A stretch of DNA of 64,000 bases from Coprinus comatus (GCA_034638255.1 JAWPGT010000023.1:186001-250000), one strand, 5' to 3'; shown: positions 48,867 through 63,055, numbered from the stretch's first letter. The notes: generated from the letters alone by a model not told the origin. A program made the numbers and translations.

Positions 48867-50217
48867 CCTAACCTGTTTAGTTGTCAGTGGAGCTGCAGTG
48901 GAGTTCTACTGGCGCCTTCTATTCAATATTCAAGAGCATCATCAAAGATATCCAACCACTCTCTAGATTGAACTACCCTATTCTCAGTATCATCTTATCA
49001 AGATCAAGCTCATTCTATGTGACCACGAAGCACTCGTCAACGTTTGAACCATGGTGGCCATGGTGACTAAAGCACCATCTACCTTCTACTCAAGTACTTG
49101 ACTTGACCCTTTCCGAGTAGAACCATGGGATCCAACCTAGCATTTGTTCTAGTAATCAATTTTCTAAATGGACCATCAGCCAAGTAGGAAATGCAGGACC
49201 ACAAGTTCTGGGATCTAATGCTTAGTATTGTATCATGAATTCGAAATGTACTTACTATCTATTACGACGCGTAATGATGTAGCACTTAATTATCAGGCTA
49301 CCATCTATTAGCAGGTGTATAGCCTTCCCTTTGTTTTGTATATTTATTGTGCTTGTGGCGGAGCCTCCGAGCTTGACGGTACCAACTAAGAAGAAGAGTG
49401 TAGTAGATTCTGTGGCGCTTTCGGTTTCTAGAGCCGTCGTAAAGGTGGAAGTCTGTTACTATTATATTAGCTTGAACTAGTTGGCGTTCACAATGAAGAG
49501 GTACCGAGCCCGAGTACGTTTGCAACGTGCTTTTGGATTGGTTGTTTCTATTATTATTCTACACATTGTATCAACTTGGCAAACGTTATTACATTGAGGG
49601 ATATCACCTTCAAGTCAGTCTAAAATTAAACTAAGAAAATCATGTAAATCCGTGAAACAAAATGTTCCAGCTAGAAAGAAACATATGTCAAATTGCAAAA
49701 ATCTCCTGAAATGTAACTAAGTAGAAGATAAAAGTAAACCGTATGCATATGTACTAATGTCAAGAACAAAGAAGGGCAACGTGCGAACGTCGGAACCTGT
49801 CATACTGACAGCACTTAGACGGTCGGTCACCCATGCCCATGTACGATTAATCATTACTGTGAGATATATCATTTAGATTGGGAAGTTTGTTGCTGTCGGC
49901 GAGAGTGTCCGATGTCAAAAATGTAACCTTTTTGTATGACGTGATAAATTTGTCGTGGATGATGTCAATGGTGTAGATAAAGTAGCTAGGACCCTGTGAA
50001 GATCATCATACGCGAAGTAAAGTATTGCCCTACAAGAGGGGATCTACCTATGCATGTAGGGACATCGATCATCGATATTCTCGGTCAAGTAGGTCAGGCC
50101 CAAAGTTCTGTTCAAATGATCAACTAAATGTCCTCACAAAACCTCGTCAAGATAACCAATAATAGATAACCTAAAGTACGAGTTACATACACTGTACAAT
50201 TGGTGGTAATAATATGA
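48867..50217. other. convergent intergenic stretch, no gene seen
   Basis: About 1.35 kb between REV1 and the first methyltransferase, which converge. No frame with protein features, no RNA gene recognised. Confidence 0.4.
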
Positions 50218-51121
50218 TCAAGCAGTGGATGGCTTCTCTCCAATAGCAATAAAGACGTCTGGGTCAGGATGCTCATGTTCAGCGACAACAGTGACAACTT
50301 CAAATGCCTTTAAACCCAATCCCGCCCCATTAAAGAATTGAGTCATATCTTTCTTGTCAAATCCATGCTTATGGGGGACTATTTCTTTATGCTCCTCCAA
50401 GAAATCATAACCTTGTGGCTTGTAGTTGATATCAGCAACGACTAAAACACCTCCGGGGTTAAGGAAAGTTGCCAAAATACGAGTGATATTAGCGGCATCA
50501 GCAAAGTGATGGTAAGCCGAGGTGCACTGGAAAACGAGCCCATCAGCGCTTAGTTTTCTATTATTCTAATATATGAACGGAAGAGGTAAAAACTCACAAT
50601 TATGAAATCAAAGCGGGCATTGGAAAGTTCTCCTTCTTCGCCTTTGAGCTCAATACAAGCAGAAGAAGCTTTCTCCTCATCCTTCAATTTCTCATTGTAC
50701 ATTTCGATCATACGTTCGCTGAGATCGACGCCAAGGATTGATTTAACATATGGCAATAACCTCTTTGATACCACCCCTGTAAAAACAAACATAGTTAAGA
50801 AGTTAATATACTGATTCGATTCCTGAGATCACAAAACAAATATATATATACCATTTCCACAGGCAAATTCCATTGCAGTGGTCTTCTCTTTGTCAAAGGT
50901 GTGAAGTTTGACGAGAGTTTGTACGATTCTAGATTAAGGTTATTCAGTTATTGATATCTAATCACGGAGAGCGTATATACTCACCTCTCGGCACGCTCCT
51001 CTACTTGAGGAAGGTTAAACCAATGGTTATCGGTTTTATTGAAATACTCCTTGTTGGCATTGGTAAAATCATGGTCATGACCGTGACCATGATGATGGTG
51101 ATGTTGTGCTTGATCTGCCAT
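50218..51121 (-). CDS. class I SAM-dependent methyltransferase with His-rich start
   Basis: Rossmann-fold methyltransferase of the Methyltransf_11/25 type; acceptor unknown. Start 51121 gives a His-rich leader (HHHHHGHGHDHD) before TNANKEYFNKTDNHWFN. SAM-binding motif I is MEFACGNGVVSKRLLPY, split by an intron after the glycines; the acidic loop is ILGVDLSERMIEMY. Then CTSAYHHFAD and FLNPGGVLVVADI. About 240 residues, four introns. The neighbouring gene at 51574-52777 has the same order of motifs and a similar intron position, so the two look like an old tandem duplication. Confidence 0.88.
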
Positions 51122-51573
51122 AGTAACTATAAAGATGTAGTTGTCTTGAGATTCTTGTAATATGAGTTATCGAGGCTGTTGTGTTCGTTCAACCTTTTAG
51201 TTGCTTCCTTTTATATGTCCTTGACATACACTTTGAGTATTCCTGGCGTCGCGGAATACCAAAAATAAAAGTATGCTTGGGCGATGCTGACAAACGATGT
51301 GAGTACCTTCTAGGTGATCATGCGCAGTAAGAGCTGGTGGTCTGGCTAGATAATGTGACCATGAGAACATAAATGAACGGTGCTTGAGTAATCAACAACT
51401 CTGTGCTGTCCTAGTATGACCAAATGTGATAGAAGGTGTGATGAAAACCCGAGTGACTGCGGAAGGTTACCTTTCAAGGAATTGAAGATGTCCAAATTAT
51501 GGGTACCCGAACAGTGTTTCAAGTTAACTACAAAGTGAAAAGAATTATTCTCGACCACCTGTTATCCGAAACC
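51122..51573. other. spacer between tandem methyltransferases
   Basis: About 450 bp holding the promoter of the first methyltransferase gene and the 3' end of the second. The leftward frame at 51346-51558 has no family features. Confidence 0.4.
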
Positions 51574-52777
51574 TTAGGGTTTTATTCCACCGGCAATGAA
51601 AAGGGTGACCGGATATCCTTTCTTTTTAGCTTTGATAGCTTCACCTATTGATACGTTTATAAGGCCCCCCATGGTAAATGCTTCCTTTACATCGCCAACC
51701 GTAAATCCACCTTGATGGGCGACGAGATGAGTCCCATGTTCGGGGAACAAATTATCAATGTCGGTGTTACTGTCCTCTTCTTTGAGTAGGTCGATGATGA
51801 GAAGTGTACCACCTGGTTTGAGAAATCGGAGTAAAGCTTTTGTCATTTCTGTTATGTTGTCGAAATGATGATAGGATGCGTTACACTGGAAGAAACGATA
51901 ATGATTCAATATTCAACACATAACTCTATTCTCTTGTAAAAGGGGGTGAAGAAGATTATAATGACATACCACAACCAAATCAAAAGTTTCTTCCATCTTC
52001 AATAATCCATTTGAATTCGATATTGAGGATGGATCAAGGATATCCAAACGAACAGCCCTCATTTCATCCGAATTTATTCCTTGATTCTCTACACGATGAT
52101 TATATTCATCAACCATTTTCTGACTTATGTCCACTCCAACAATGCATTTAGCATATGGGATTAACTCCCGTGATAGCAGCCCTATATTAAAAAAAAGAAA
52201 AAGGAAGAAAAAAATTGTGTCACACGTTAGTAAATGAGCATATAAACAGCCAAAACGTTCAGGTGAGCGTTCACGGAGATATCAATATATTAGTTCAATA
52301 TCACTTACCGACTCCACAAGCAAAGTCCATCAAAACAGTCTCATCTTCATCGAACTCATACACCTTTCGAAACGCCCTCGCAGACCTAACAACGAGATAC
52401 ATAAAACAGAAAATTTTGTGTGTATTGCGTTGTCGTCGTCGCCATAGAAAGAGGTCATCGCGGATTGTTGTTATCGTTATCGTTTTGGTTTTAAAAAAGG
52501 TGTATATGTGGATAAGTTTAGAGTCAAATCAGTTTCATCTCTTCGTTAAGAACGTAGGAAAAAGAAAAGGGGAATGTACTCGCGACGCTTTTACTTCTAT
52601 ATAGGTTATAGTCACAGAGAAAAAAAAATCGCCAATGCCTAGTTTGATATCAAATAAAATATCAAATATTAACCTTCGAGCAAGTTCAACAGCATACGGA
52701 GGATCAATTTTGATTTTGTCAATGTTTATATTGTCAAAATAATCTTCATTATTCTTGCAATAAGAAGTTGTTGACAT
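51574..52777 (-). CDS. class I SAM-dependent methyltransferase, paralogue
   Basis: Same fold as its downstream neighbour. Start 52777 gives MSTTSYCKNNEDYFDN without the His-rich leader. Motif I is VLMDFACGVGLLSRELIPY (again intron-split after the glycines), acidic loop IVGVDISQKMVDEYN, then DLVVCNASYHHFDNITEM and RFLKPGGTLLIIDLL. It ends VTLFIAGGIKP. About 260 residues. The intron between about 52390 and 52670 is unusually long (about 280 nt) for this window. Divergence from the first copy is large, so the duplication is not recent. Substrate unknown. Confidence 0.86.
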
Positions 52778-54058
52778 TTCTCCGTAATCCGTAATCCAGA
52801 GTCAGAAAATCCAGAACACTTTTCAGACTTCCGAGTCAGCGGGTTTAAGAAGGAATTGAATCACTGAAACTGAATGATTGAATCCGAGCCGTCCCCCGAA
52901 TTCTCCGTTCTATGGGTATATGCCAGTGGCCACAAGTGCCCGGACCACGTTTGATCTTGAGATCGAGACTCGATCAAAAGTTGTTTTGACAGACCCGAAT
53001 GACGGCAAGGTCAGATGTTATCGATGTAAGAAAATCCGTTATAAGTGGAATGGAGAAGAGCGTTTGAAGAGCGTTGGTAGCGCTAAGTATAGTAAATTGT
53101 GATCGGAGTTACTTTGAAGCCTTGAACCAGTCAGTCGTTCTGAACCTCGAATGAGTTTGTGTGACATGTGTAAGTTCGAATTTGAACGTTTGAACTTTGT
53201 GTAAAATATATAAAATGATGTCCAAACAGCCCAAGAGTTGTATCCACAAGGTCGACAACACAAAACACGTAACGTGCACCGGCTAACAACGGACACGAAC
53301 CATCTTCCATTCCATTCCACTCAACGCCAAGCACATTTTATGCAGTGATATTTTCCAGAAAATTGCATGACCTCTAGTATGTAGCTCTGTAATATGAACT
53401 TCAGCCAAGTACAAAATACAATCCATCCACCCATATAGGTTTAAAAACCTAAACTCTAGAAAAAAGAATAGACGAGTCATTCAAGGTCAAAGAAAGCGTG
53501 TTCTAATTTCTAAATTTCCGCAACAGCAACATAAAAAAACAAATAAAATAACACTAGGTTATTAGGATACATTAACAATTCCTGCGACAGCATGATAACT
53601 TCATGATCATGATTAAAAGGTCGTAGCATCAAGCCAAAAGCCCGTATCCCTATTTAATAAAAGCAGAAACATCTGGGGCGAGAAACTAAGAAAATAAAGG
53701 ACAGAATACCAGCTGGACCCTTTTATCTTTCCTAAGTTCCCGTGAGGTCCCCGTCATATTGCTTCTGCGAGGGGTTTACATGACTTGCATGAATGAAAAA
53801 AAAAATGAAGCACAGAAACCTAGAGAGATATGCAAAAAGAAAAGAAAAGAATGAAAAATATAATACAGATGAAGCAAGGACCAGCGAGTGTGAGTCGTCA
53901 AATATATGACAAGTTAAAAGAATGATATCTTAACCACGGCGATCAACGCAATAGCAAGAGTGAGTTTTGTTGCATTAGAATGCAATGATGCGGATGGAGA
54001 TGCGTGGTATCGAATCCTTTCTAACAGTGCGTGTATTTTGGGTGAAGTCGTTAGTCGT
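52778..54058. other. intergenic, no supported gene
   Basis: About 1.28 kb. A short rightward frame near 52880-53102 has a single CYRCKK and no start or splice partner. The frames at 53039-53480 on the - strand have no recognisable motif. Confidence 0.35.
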
Positions 54059-55326
54059 TTAGAAAGTCTCGGTGATGGCGACAGAGAAATCAGAGAAATA
54101 GAGGTCTTGATCCTTGGGTGAAGCAAAGTCGGTACTGGAGCCTAAAACAAAGATGTCAATATCGCATTAAAGAGTGACGAAATAGTGTACATACCACCGA
54201 AGAAAGTCTGCATTTGGATACCCCTCATCTTGCCAGAGTTGTTATTCCTGAGCACGAGTCCGCTGGCTTGGATGACACTCTTTCCGTTAACAAAGAGTTC
54301 GATCTCGCCGTTAGACTTTCCAACGTCATTGAGCCTGACGCGCTCAGAAACATAGGTCCATTCACCGGTAGGGAAAGTGAAAGCACCACGGCCAACGGAA
54401 GCACCATAGGTAGGGTTGCAGTCAGAGAAAGGCTTGATGTTGCAGACCTTCTGGTTGGCGTCGAAGCCAGGGGGGAGGTAAGTATAGAATTCACCAGCAC
54501 CCTCAGCACGCCACATCAGACGAGCGGAGAAGCAGGCATCGGAACGACGTCCACCAGAGCAGCTAACGGATTCCTCATCACTGTTACCACCATCTAAAAT
54601 AGGAATCAATACCCCGTGTAACCAGAGAGAAATTTGTATACTCACAAATACCAGGGAGCTTTCCACCCTTCTGGAAGTCAAAACCTTCAGGGAAGAACAA
54701 AGAGTATCCGAAAGTTGCTTCTTTGGCATTGGTGAGGTCAACATCGGAAGGACCAGGGGCGTAGAATGAGAATCCACCCTGGGGATTGTGACCGAAGGTA
54801 TAAGAACCCTTAGGGTAATGTGCGACCATGGACTTCTTGCCATCGGGAGCATTGGCATACTTATGGGGCACACTCTTCAATACTTTAGTCGGGTTAAAGA
54901 CAGCATCGGACAATGCACGTGCATTGTCAGAAAGGGAACTGGTCGTCCATGATGAGCTGAATCCAGAGAAACGGGGAACAAGCTCTTCAAAAGACCACTG
55001 ACACTGCCGGAGCCGGAGCCAGAAGAGCCGGAAGAAGTCTTGGTAGGTGAAGCAGCAGAGGAGGTGGAAGTGACGGATGAGCCTGAGGATGACGAGGAAC
55101 CAGAAGAAGAGCGTGAGGTGGGCTTTGTTGTTGAAGTCGTCTCGCCAGCGGGGCTAGGTGGGCTTTCAACGCTGGAGGTGGAGACACCCAGAGCTGTTCC
55201 GGTTACGGTCGGGGATACAGTCCTGGGGCGGCATTTGGAACGACGGTGGTGATGGTGAAGAGGGACGGCGCTAACCAGAGCGACGAGGAATGCAAGGTAG
55301 AAGACAACAAATCGTGAAGCGTACAT
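54059..55326 (-). CDS. PL14-like polysaccharide lyase, secreted
   Basis: Second PL14-type protein. Start 55326 gives a signal peptide (MYASRFVVFYLAFLVALVSA), a His-rich bit (PLHHHHRRSK) and a long Ser/Thr/Pro linker. The lyase core reads SMVAHYPKGSYTFGHNPQGG, ATFGYSLFFPEGFDFQKGGK, LPGI, RSDACFSARLMWRAEGAGEF, YGASVGRGAFTFPTGEW and IQMQTFFGG, closing with SPKDQDLYFSDFSVAI. No insert interrupts the core. Near 54960-54980 the linker frame (LLKSLFPV) and core frame (GFSSSWTTSSLSDNA) do not join; one missing base would explain it. Two introns. Probably cleaves a uronic-acid polymer outside the cell; the substrate is not predictable here. Confidence 0.84.
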
Positions 55327-57570
55327 GATTATTGGGCAGGGTATGTCAACCGGAGAGAAACGACTGGGTTATGGAGTTAATAAGGGGAACGGCACTAAAA
55401 CGATAACCGATGAGAAATTGACGACACGCAAAGGAATGTGAGCTGAAGAGAAAGGAAGGGCTCAGTTCGTGGAATAGAAGCGAAACCGCACTTAAAAAGC
55501 GAGACCAGGGGGAATGATGGTGGTTGGAGGAAAGGATGGTGGAAAACTGTTTGTCAGGTTGCCTTGAACTAAGCCCACTGCCAAGACAAATCGGAGATTC
55601 GTTTGTGACCAATAATAGAATTGACCTTTGTTCCCGGTGTGACACACAAAAAACAATGGTCCTTCGAGTTGTTGTTCATATAATGCAACTACTGGTGAGT
55701 AGTTTTTCCGGGAGCCTTGTTGGTATACCTGACTTACCGTCTGAAAAGGACTCATATCATTGCCAGAGAACTGTTAGACCTGTTGTGAGCAAATTCATAC
55801 AGTGACATAATCAAACATAAATATTAGAAATCTGTGAGAAATTAGAATGAGTACCCTTGATACTCTGAATACCCCTATAAAATGGCTATCCAGGGACAAC
55901 CTGTATACATATTACTACATCAAAGGCCCGACCTTTTCATCATCGACATCTTAGCAATGTAGTCCAGTAAATGTAGTACTAGCATTATTGTCTGTAGGAA
56001 GCGCATCCAAAATACAACTGCAGAGGTTTCAACTGAAGACTTACCATGACAACAGAGGTGTGTGACAAATAGCAAACGGCCTAATGTCCCCATCCCATAT
56101 CATTACGGCCAACGAGGCCATCAACAGAAGTGTCACAGTACTACCTGAAAAAAAATACCGCGGGAAGAATTGGTGGAAAACTTCTTCTGTGCACGGGGTG
56201 TACTCCATAAACTCTTGAAATTTGAAGCGCGGTTTGTGGTTCAATTGATCAAAGCGCATATATGGAGATTGGAGTCATCTGGAGCCATGGTTAAAGTGAT
56301 ACTTCAATAGCGAAGAGTGCTCCGAGTTGTTATCGGCATAACGTGATTAGGAACATGATGCGTTTTGATCATCGAATGTGTCATTCAGTATTTTAGTAGT
56401 GAGAGTTGTTGGACATGTATCAATTAATCAGTATCATTCTTGTCACAGTGCCTAGAGATTGAAAGCAACCCGTCAAACTTCAAAGCTCCAGCTTCCAGCC
56501 ACACTCATTGACCTCATTCGAACCCTAATTTATGGGTTTAGCCTAAGCTTTAACACATCGTTAAAAATGCCAGTTGCCGGATAACCGACGACGTGACTCC
56601 CAAGTTTTTCCGGAGTTAAATTGTCATTTGGCGCTGTTAGTGATCTATCGCAGGGTAAGAATACATTTTCAGTTTTCTGTTCAAAATCATCACCACTGTT
56701 TATACTGACCTGAAAAATAATCACAGGTCACATATCTTTATTTCATTTCTTATCAGGTGAATTGCGTGCAATACTTCTGGAAGAGTACCATGGAAGGATA
56801 AAATAAATACATATCAAAAACTTCAAAACTTCCACGCTCGATTGGATGCAGTGTTTCGATAGAGATAGGTTCAATTGTCGGCACATGTAACATGTTACTT
56901 CAGGTTTACATATTCCAACTGGGAACCTCCAGCTTAGACACCAACAGCAATCAATTTCACAAGATCTCATCTCATATACGATATATGGAGTCGTGGCTGC
57001 AATGGCGAACGTTATAAAGTGACTTCGCTTTTTCACAGTTGGAATGTGGCAATCCAAACACGAGTGAGCAATTTTAAACGATGAATGTAAAATGAACCGC
57101 AGTTGTCATGTGTTGCCGGTGAGTATGTCTCCTGCGCAAACCGCTCCGGAGTCCGCGTAGACGGGAATAGAGAGATAGAGTATATACATTATGCGATCAA
57201 GTTTGGGAATATCCGTTCTTCTGATGATCTTCTGCATAGCATGTACTTTGGTATTGGTATTTCAAGCCAAGTGGGGTCGCCCTCATCCTCTAGTGAATGT
57301 CATTGTATTATATAATTCAGACGCGAGGCTTTTCTAACTACGCTGTGGATATTGAGACGCTCTACTAATCTCTCCATAAGGTCAAGTGATTTACTCTTGG
57401 TCCGGCATATAATCAGTATCGATCAACGGCTCTCCAAAGAATGTGTTGAAACCATATTTATTTCTGTACATATTTCAATAAAATCATGGCGGACAAGGGC
57501 CAGAGTGTATACATTGCTTTCAGGAACGAGGCAGCAAGTGGGTCTTTGTATATTTGCTATTTCAAGTAAA
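55327..57570. other. 2.2 kb intergenic stretch
   Basis: Promoter of the PL14-like gene plus about 2 kb with only short, unrelated frames. I looked for spliced frames on both strands and found none with family features. Confidence 0.35.
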
Positions 57571-58076
57571 TCACCCTTCGAATCTGAATACTTCTTCCAC
57601 TTCCTACAAGAAACGGAGACGATTTCGGTTAGATAAAGTAGAGAAATCAAATATTAAACCAAGAGACATCGGTAAACTTGATCATTTTCAAATACTTACC
57701 TGCCACCAAGCAATCTCTTTACCACTGCCAGTAGCACCTTCTACAAAACTCTCTTGCATCCCATCAGTCAAAGCCCACCACCTCTGCGTTTCTGGGTCCT
57801 CTGCTACTTTGTTCATATCGGCCTCATAATCATCACCTACATATTTAAATGTGGCAATGAGAAGCTTGAGAGGAGGATAATGGTTGATTGAATAATCAAT
57901 TATATGGGCCCTCTTCAAAGCTGCGAGAACACTAGGCCATACACTTGCATGTATGATTTTGTATTCCTCAATGTACTCTGGCTTGAGCTTTAGTGTTTAT
58001 CAGACTACGATCAGATTAGCTCAGAAAGGATTAAGACCTTAATGATTTGACAGACGCGTTTGGGAGTGGAAGACAT
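57571..58076 (-). CDS. L-rhamnose mutarotase-like protein (RhaM/DUF718)
   Basis: RhaM-type proteins interconvert sugar anomers (L-rhamnose in bacteria); the fungal role is not established. Three exons from ATG 58076 give about 115 residues, near the bacterial length. Seen: MSSTPKRVCQIIKLKPEYIE, IHASVWPSVLAALKRAHI (His and Trp as in RhaM), DYSINHYPPLKLLIATFKYV, RWWALTDGMQESF and, after the last intron, EVEEVFRFEG. The order and aromatic residues match the family. It faces the Rab11 gene across 320 bp. Confidence 0.88.
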
Positions 58077-58396
58077 AAAGATAGGGGCTGTGACTTGTTT
58101 TGTTTAGTTGTTTAACTGAGGTCGAAACTCGTGTCAAATTATTAACATATAGTATCTAAGGACTTAAATCAGGACTTAAATGAACTGGAAATAAATATAA
58201 ATTGATGAATGATTTGTTAGCTAGAGATAGGCGTAGCAGACAGCCTGAGGACACGGAAGGTGTTGGCTGGGGAACAAATGTAATAAATAATTATTTCCTA
58301 CTTTCAAACTCCGCCACATCACATCACAACGCCCCTCTCAACCACACCATCCCTCCACCTGCGTTTTTACACCCATTCTCTTATAATAAATTGATC
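58077..58396. promoter_or_regulatory. shared divergent promoter, RhaM-like / Rab11
   Basis: 320 bp between divergent starts. TATAATAAA lies 15-20 bp before the Rab11 ATG, too close for a TATA box; no other element recognised. Confidence 0.35.
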
Positions 58397-59536
<1,140 letters not shown>

Positions 59537-60282
59537 GGGGGCTGTTAATGATAGAAATGGGCAGATAAATTGCTCGTTTAGAGGCGATTCCTATTGTCCT
59601 TTCGCGGGCTGTGGGTGGATCATCCAGTTGTGCGAGTTCTCTGATTCCCTGTTTCGTTTGTGTTGCGTTGTTGCTGCGCAATCTCGTGGGTGTATTCTAC
59701 CATATTTTTTCTTTTGTTTTTCGCCTTTTTTCATCTTTCGCCTGGTTTATACTGTAATCCACTTAGTCCACAATATTACCCCCTTTATGATTGATATTGA
59801 CACTTATATTCTGTGTGATGAGGACTTGATTTTGGTTTCTATAATATATAATCTGTTACACATATATATAACCGCGTTGCCCATTACACCTCTCTTGTCT
59901 AGCTTCGGCTGCACTGCAACACAGCCTGGACTGCGGCATGAGGATAAGAATAAATTTCTCACGCTAACTACTCTCAAGTGTTTCTTGTGGCTATAGGTCC
60001 CCTTATTCTCGAACCACTATCTTGCCACTCCTCTGACACTGTCCTCATTAAACTCTTTGTGGTTGGAACTCCTCTAGATCACTGAGGCTTTCGAATTATC
60101 ATCTGGATACATACCCATATCTAGATTTGGACCTTGGTTGATTGATACCCAGTCCCTTTTATTACCCGAATTTGATATACCGCAATCTCAACAATCGACA
60201 ACGGTCTAAGGACACCGGACACAAAGGAACTTGAACACTTAGAACTTAGGAAGACAAAGACGAAACGGAAGAAACAGAAATA
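59537..60282. other. intergenic, no gene seen
   Basis: About 745 bp between two rightward genes, T-rich near the Rab11 3' end. No exon supported. Confidence 0.4.
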
Positions 60283-61993
60283 ATGCCGCATCTGGATGGG
60301 AATTATAACTATTCCACGAATGATATAAATAAGGGATTGTTTATACGTGATGTTCAAGAAAGACTTGCACCGAATGAAACTCAAAGGAATACTTTGATTG
60401 TTGCCGGGATTTATATTCTTGTTATTGCTATTCTTTGGTGAGTTTTTTCCCTCTCCTCGTGTTGTTGATTGTTATGGAGAGGTGTTCTAATGAATGTTTT
60501 TAACTTTTAAAAAAAGGCATGTTCCTTATTTGAAGATCGTCAGTAAGTAGCTTCATTCTTAGGATTAAAAGAGGCCTACGGGCTTGTGCGAATTGATTTA
60601 TCGTTTTTGTGGTGCGGCTTTAGTTTACCCGTTTAAGTGAGTTACATTCTTGAGTACGCCGATCTTCTAAAATAGACTTGTTTTCTAATAGGTTGTTGAC
60701 GGTTGGTTTTCATGAAGTAAGTCCAAATGATTCATGTTCATGTTTATGTTCAGTCTTCTCTTCTTGAGAGAGTGGTATTGATGTTGGGTAATTAGATGAG
60801 CCATGCGTTTGCGGGCGTGTTGACGTGTGCTAAAATTCATTCAATTGAACTTGATCGTACGTTTCTTCCATTCTATTTAGTCTTTCTCTACAGAAAAACT
60901 GAGAATGTGTTAATTTTATGTTTTCTCATTTCATGAATGCACTATTTCAATCGTGAAAACTTTTTTTTTTTTTTGGAGAACAGCTGATGAAGGAGGAGCT
61001 ACACGCATGTCAGGTGGAATTCAATGGATAACTCTACCTGCGGGATACCTCGGTTCTTCATTTATCGGTGCTTGTCTAATTGCATGTGGTTTTAATACGA
61101 ATGCAAGCAAAGTTGCATCAATTGTTTTGGGAGTATTCTTCTTATTCACTTTGTGGTGGGCAAGGAGGAATTGGCTGTAAGGATCCCTCTTTTAATTTAT
61201 CCCTCCAGCAGCTTCACAATCATATGCACGGGTTTAAGAAACTGACGTGTAATTTTCTATAGCTCATGGGCACTTATTCTTGGAATGACAGGTCTTATTC
61301 TTCTATTTTGGTTCGTGGGAGGAGGAATCGCGTTGCGTTATCTCGTAAGTCCACTCATGTGAAATGAACTAATCGTTGTATGCACAATGTTTTTAATGAT
61401 ATGCTCACCTAGGTCTTGTTCATTGGTGTTATGTCCTGCATGTATGCACTATGGGATGTGGTAGGCAAGTGTCTACTCCGCTACGATATACTTTTTACAC
61501 ACCCTTACTAACTACGATATGGGCGTGAATTTATAGACGATACTATATCAAGGAAGGTTAACACTTCCGATGCTTCCGCCTTTGCCGAGTTATGTGGATG
61601 CTGTCCTTCAAGAGGTATGATCAAAGATCCCAACCCATTTGCGCAGTTTTGAACGTTTCTAAAACTAATGCTTGTGATTTGTGTTTAAAAATAGTATGGG
61701 GTGTTCTATGGCTCATTGTGGCTTTGATCTTCTTTGCTCTGGGAATTATTGTTGGTCTTGCAGTTTTCAAGGTATGTGTTTTTCACATCCATCTATCAAA
61801 TCCGATTGGTCTAAAATAAAAAAATGTTTGATAGCAAAATGTTGCTGAGCAAAGAGAAGATTCAGACAATTTCTTACCAGTTCCTGGTAGCCGTAATTCA
61901 GCATTGGAACTTTTGCCATGTGGAAGTCTTTTGAACACCGTCGTTGTTTCATTGGTTACAGTGATATGCGGTTATGGTGGACTTATTCTTTGA
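60283..61993 (+). CDS. peptidase M50B-like membrane protein
   Basis: Integral membrane protein of the M50B-like family; a protease role is inferred from the motif only. Spliced from ATG 60283: a polar start, helix LIVAGIYILVIAILW, then VIYPFKLLTVGFHEMSHAFA with HExxH, KIHSIELDPDEGGATRMSGG, ITLPAGYLGSSFIGACLI (second ligand region), then four or more helices (VASIVLGVFFLFTLWW, LILGMTGLILLFWFVGGG). The end is uncertain: after a last intron the frame reads to a stop at 61993, with a hydrophobic tail VVVSLVTVICGYGGLIL. HEMSH needs an intron between HE and MSH; that split is striking but in phase. About eight introns. Confidence 0.83.
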
Positions 61994-63055
61994 TTCTTCT
62001 ATTCAATTGAAGAATAACTTCACTCACAAGTTGTCCTTGGTGACACAAACTCGTGGCTTGGAATGTGGCGGAGTATGGTTGTTAGTGAACTATGTAGTGT
62101 TGAGTTGTTTTGTTCTATTATTGTACGAATTTAAGATTGTTCAGAGTTCGGGAGCTGACAGATGTCATGCGACACCGACTCTATCGATGTATTACGATAT
62201 GTAGATAAGTTACCGCGTAGTACTCATATTAAGTTACGGGGCCACACTGGCTAGTGGTCACGAACTTGAAGCATGAAGCTTAACTATTGCCATGTGCTAT
62301 ATCTTTGCGATGATACTCCGGTCGATTCAGCCCATAGCTCCGAAAAGCCGAAAATAATGTAAAAATATAATCAGCTCATTACTGATCACGTGGTGGAAGT
62401 TTAGAAGCAGCTGACTGTAAGGTCCGCGTTAATGGCTGTACAAGATATCAAAATGTGGGGAAATGTGATATTGACCTACGTGTTAACCGATATCAAGCGA
62501 GATATACTCCATTTATTATCCGTACTTGACGGTTCTTAGAAGCTCCTCTCAGTGGGGTAAAACTGGGTAAACGCCGTTGAAACAATACTCCAAGGATGTC
62601 TTTTTTCCCGAGTTAAGTGCTATTCTTTTCTTTTGAACATACGACTATTCCCCATGTATTGAATTTGGAAAGAAAGTTGGTAGGGAACTACAAATGTGGA
62701 CAATCTATGAATGCTGTTCACTTTACTCCATGGTATTAAGGATGAAGAGGTAGAGCTCTGGGAGAGTTATCCCAAATAAAATGTTGTAGTCATGAATTAT
62801 GACATACAATATGAAAACAAGTCTACATGACGAAATCGCCATTCCTACGATAATCTATTCCGGGTGCTGTCAAATTCAGGAACTGGAGCTGATACCCTGC
62901 ACTTCATCTCAGTTCAGATGACTTAAGTAAAGGTCCTACCCAGGAACTCATCTTTCCCTCCCCCCACATTTTCATTTGTCGCGTGCTCCGCCTCTCGTTA
63001 TACCTCTTTTTTTGGAGAACACATCACCTACAACCTACAGCTTCACTCACTCCTA
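61994..63055. other. intergenic, no gene seen
   Basis: About 1.06 kb between rightward genes, with a pyrimidine-rich stretch just upstream of 63056. No coding exon or RNA gene recognised. Confidence 0.4.

Noticed and set aside
52878..53102. Short frame with CYRCKK resembling a zinc ribbon
   Set aside because: Only one Cys pair, no ATG start, and no splice partner; treated as chance.
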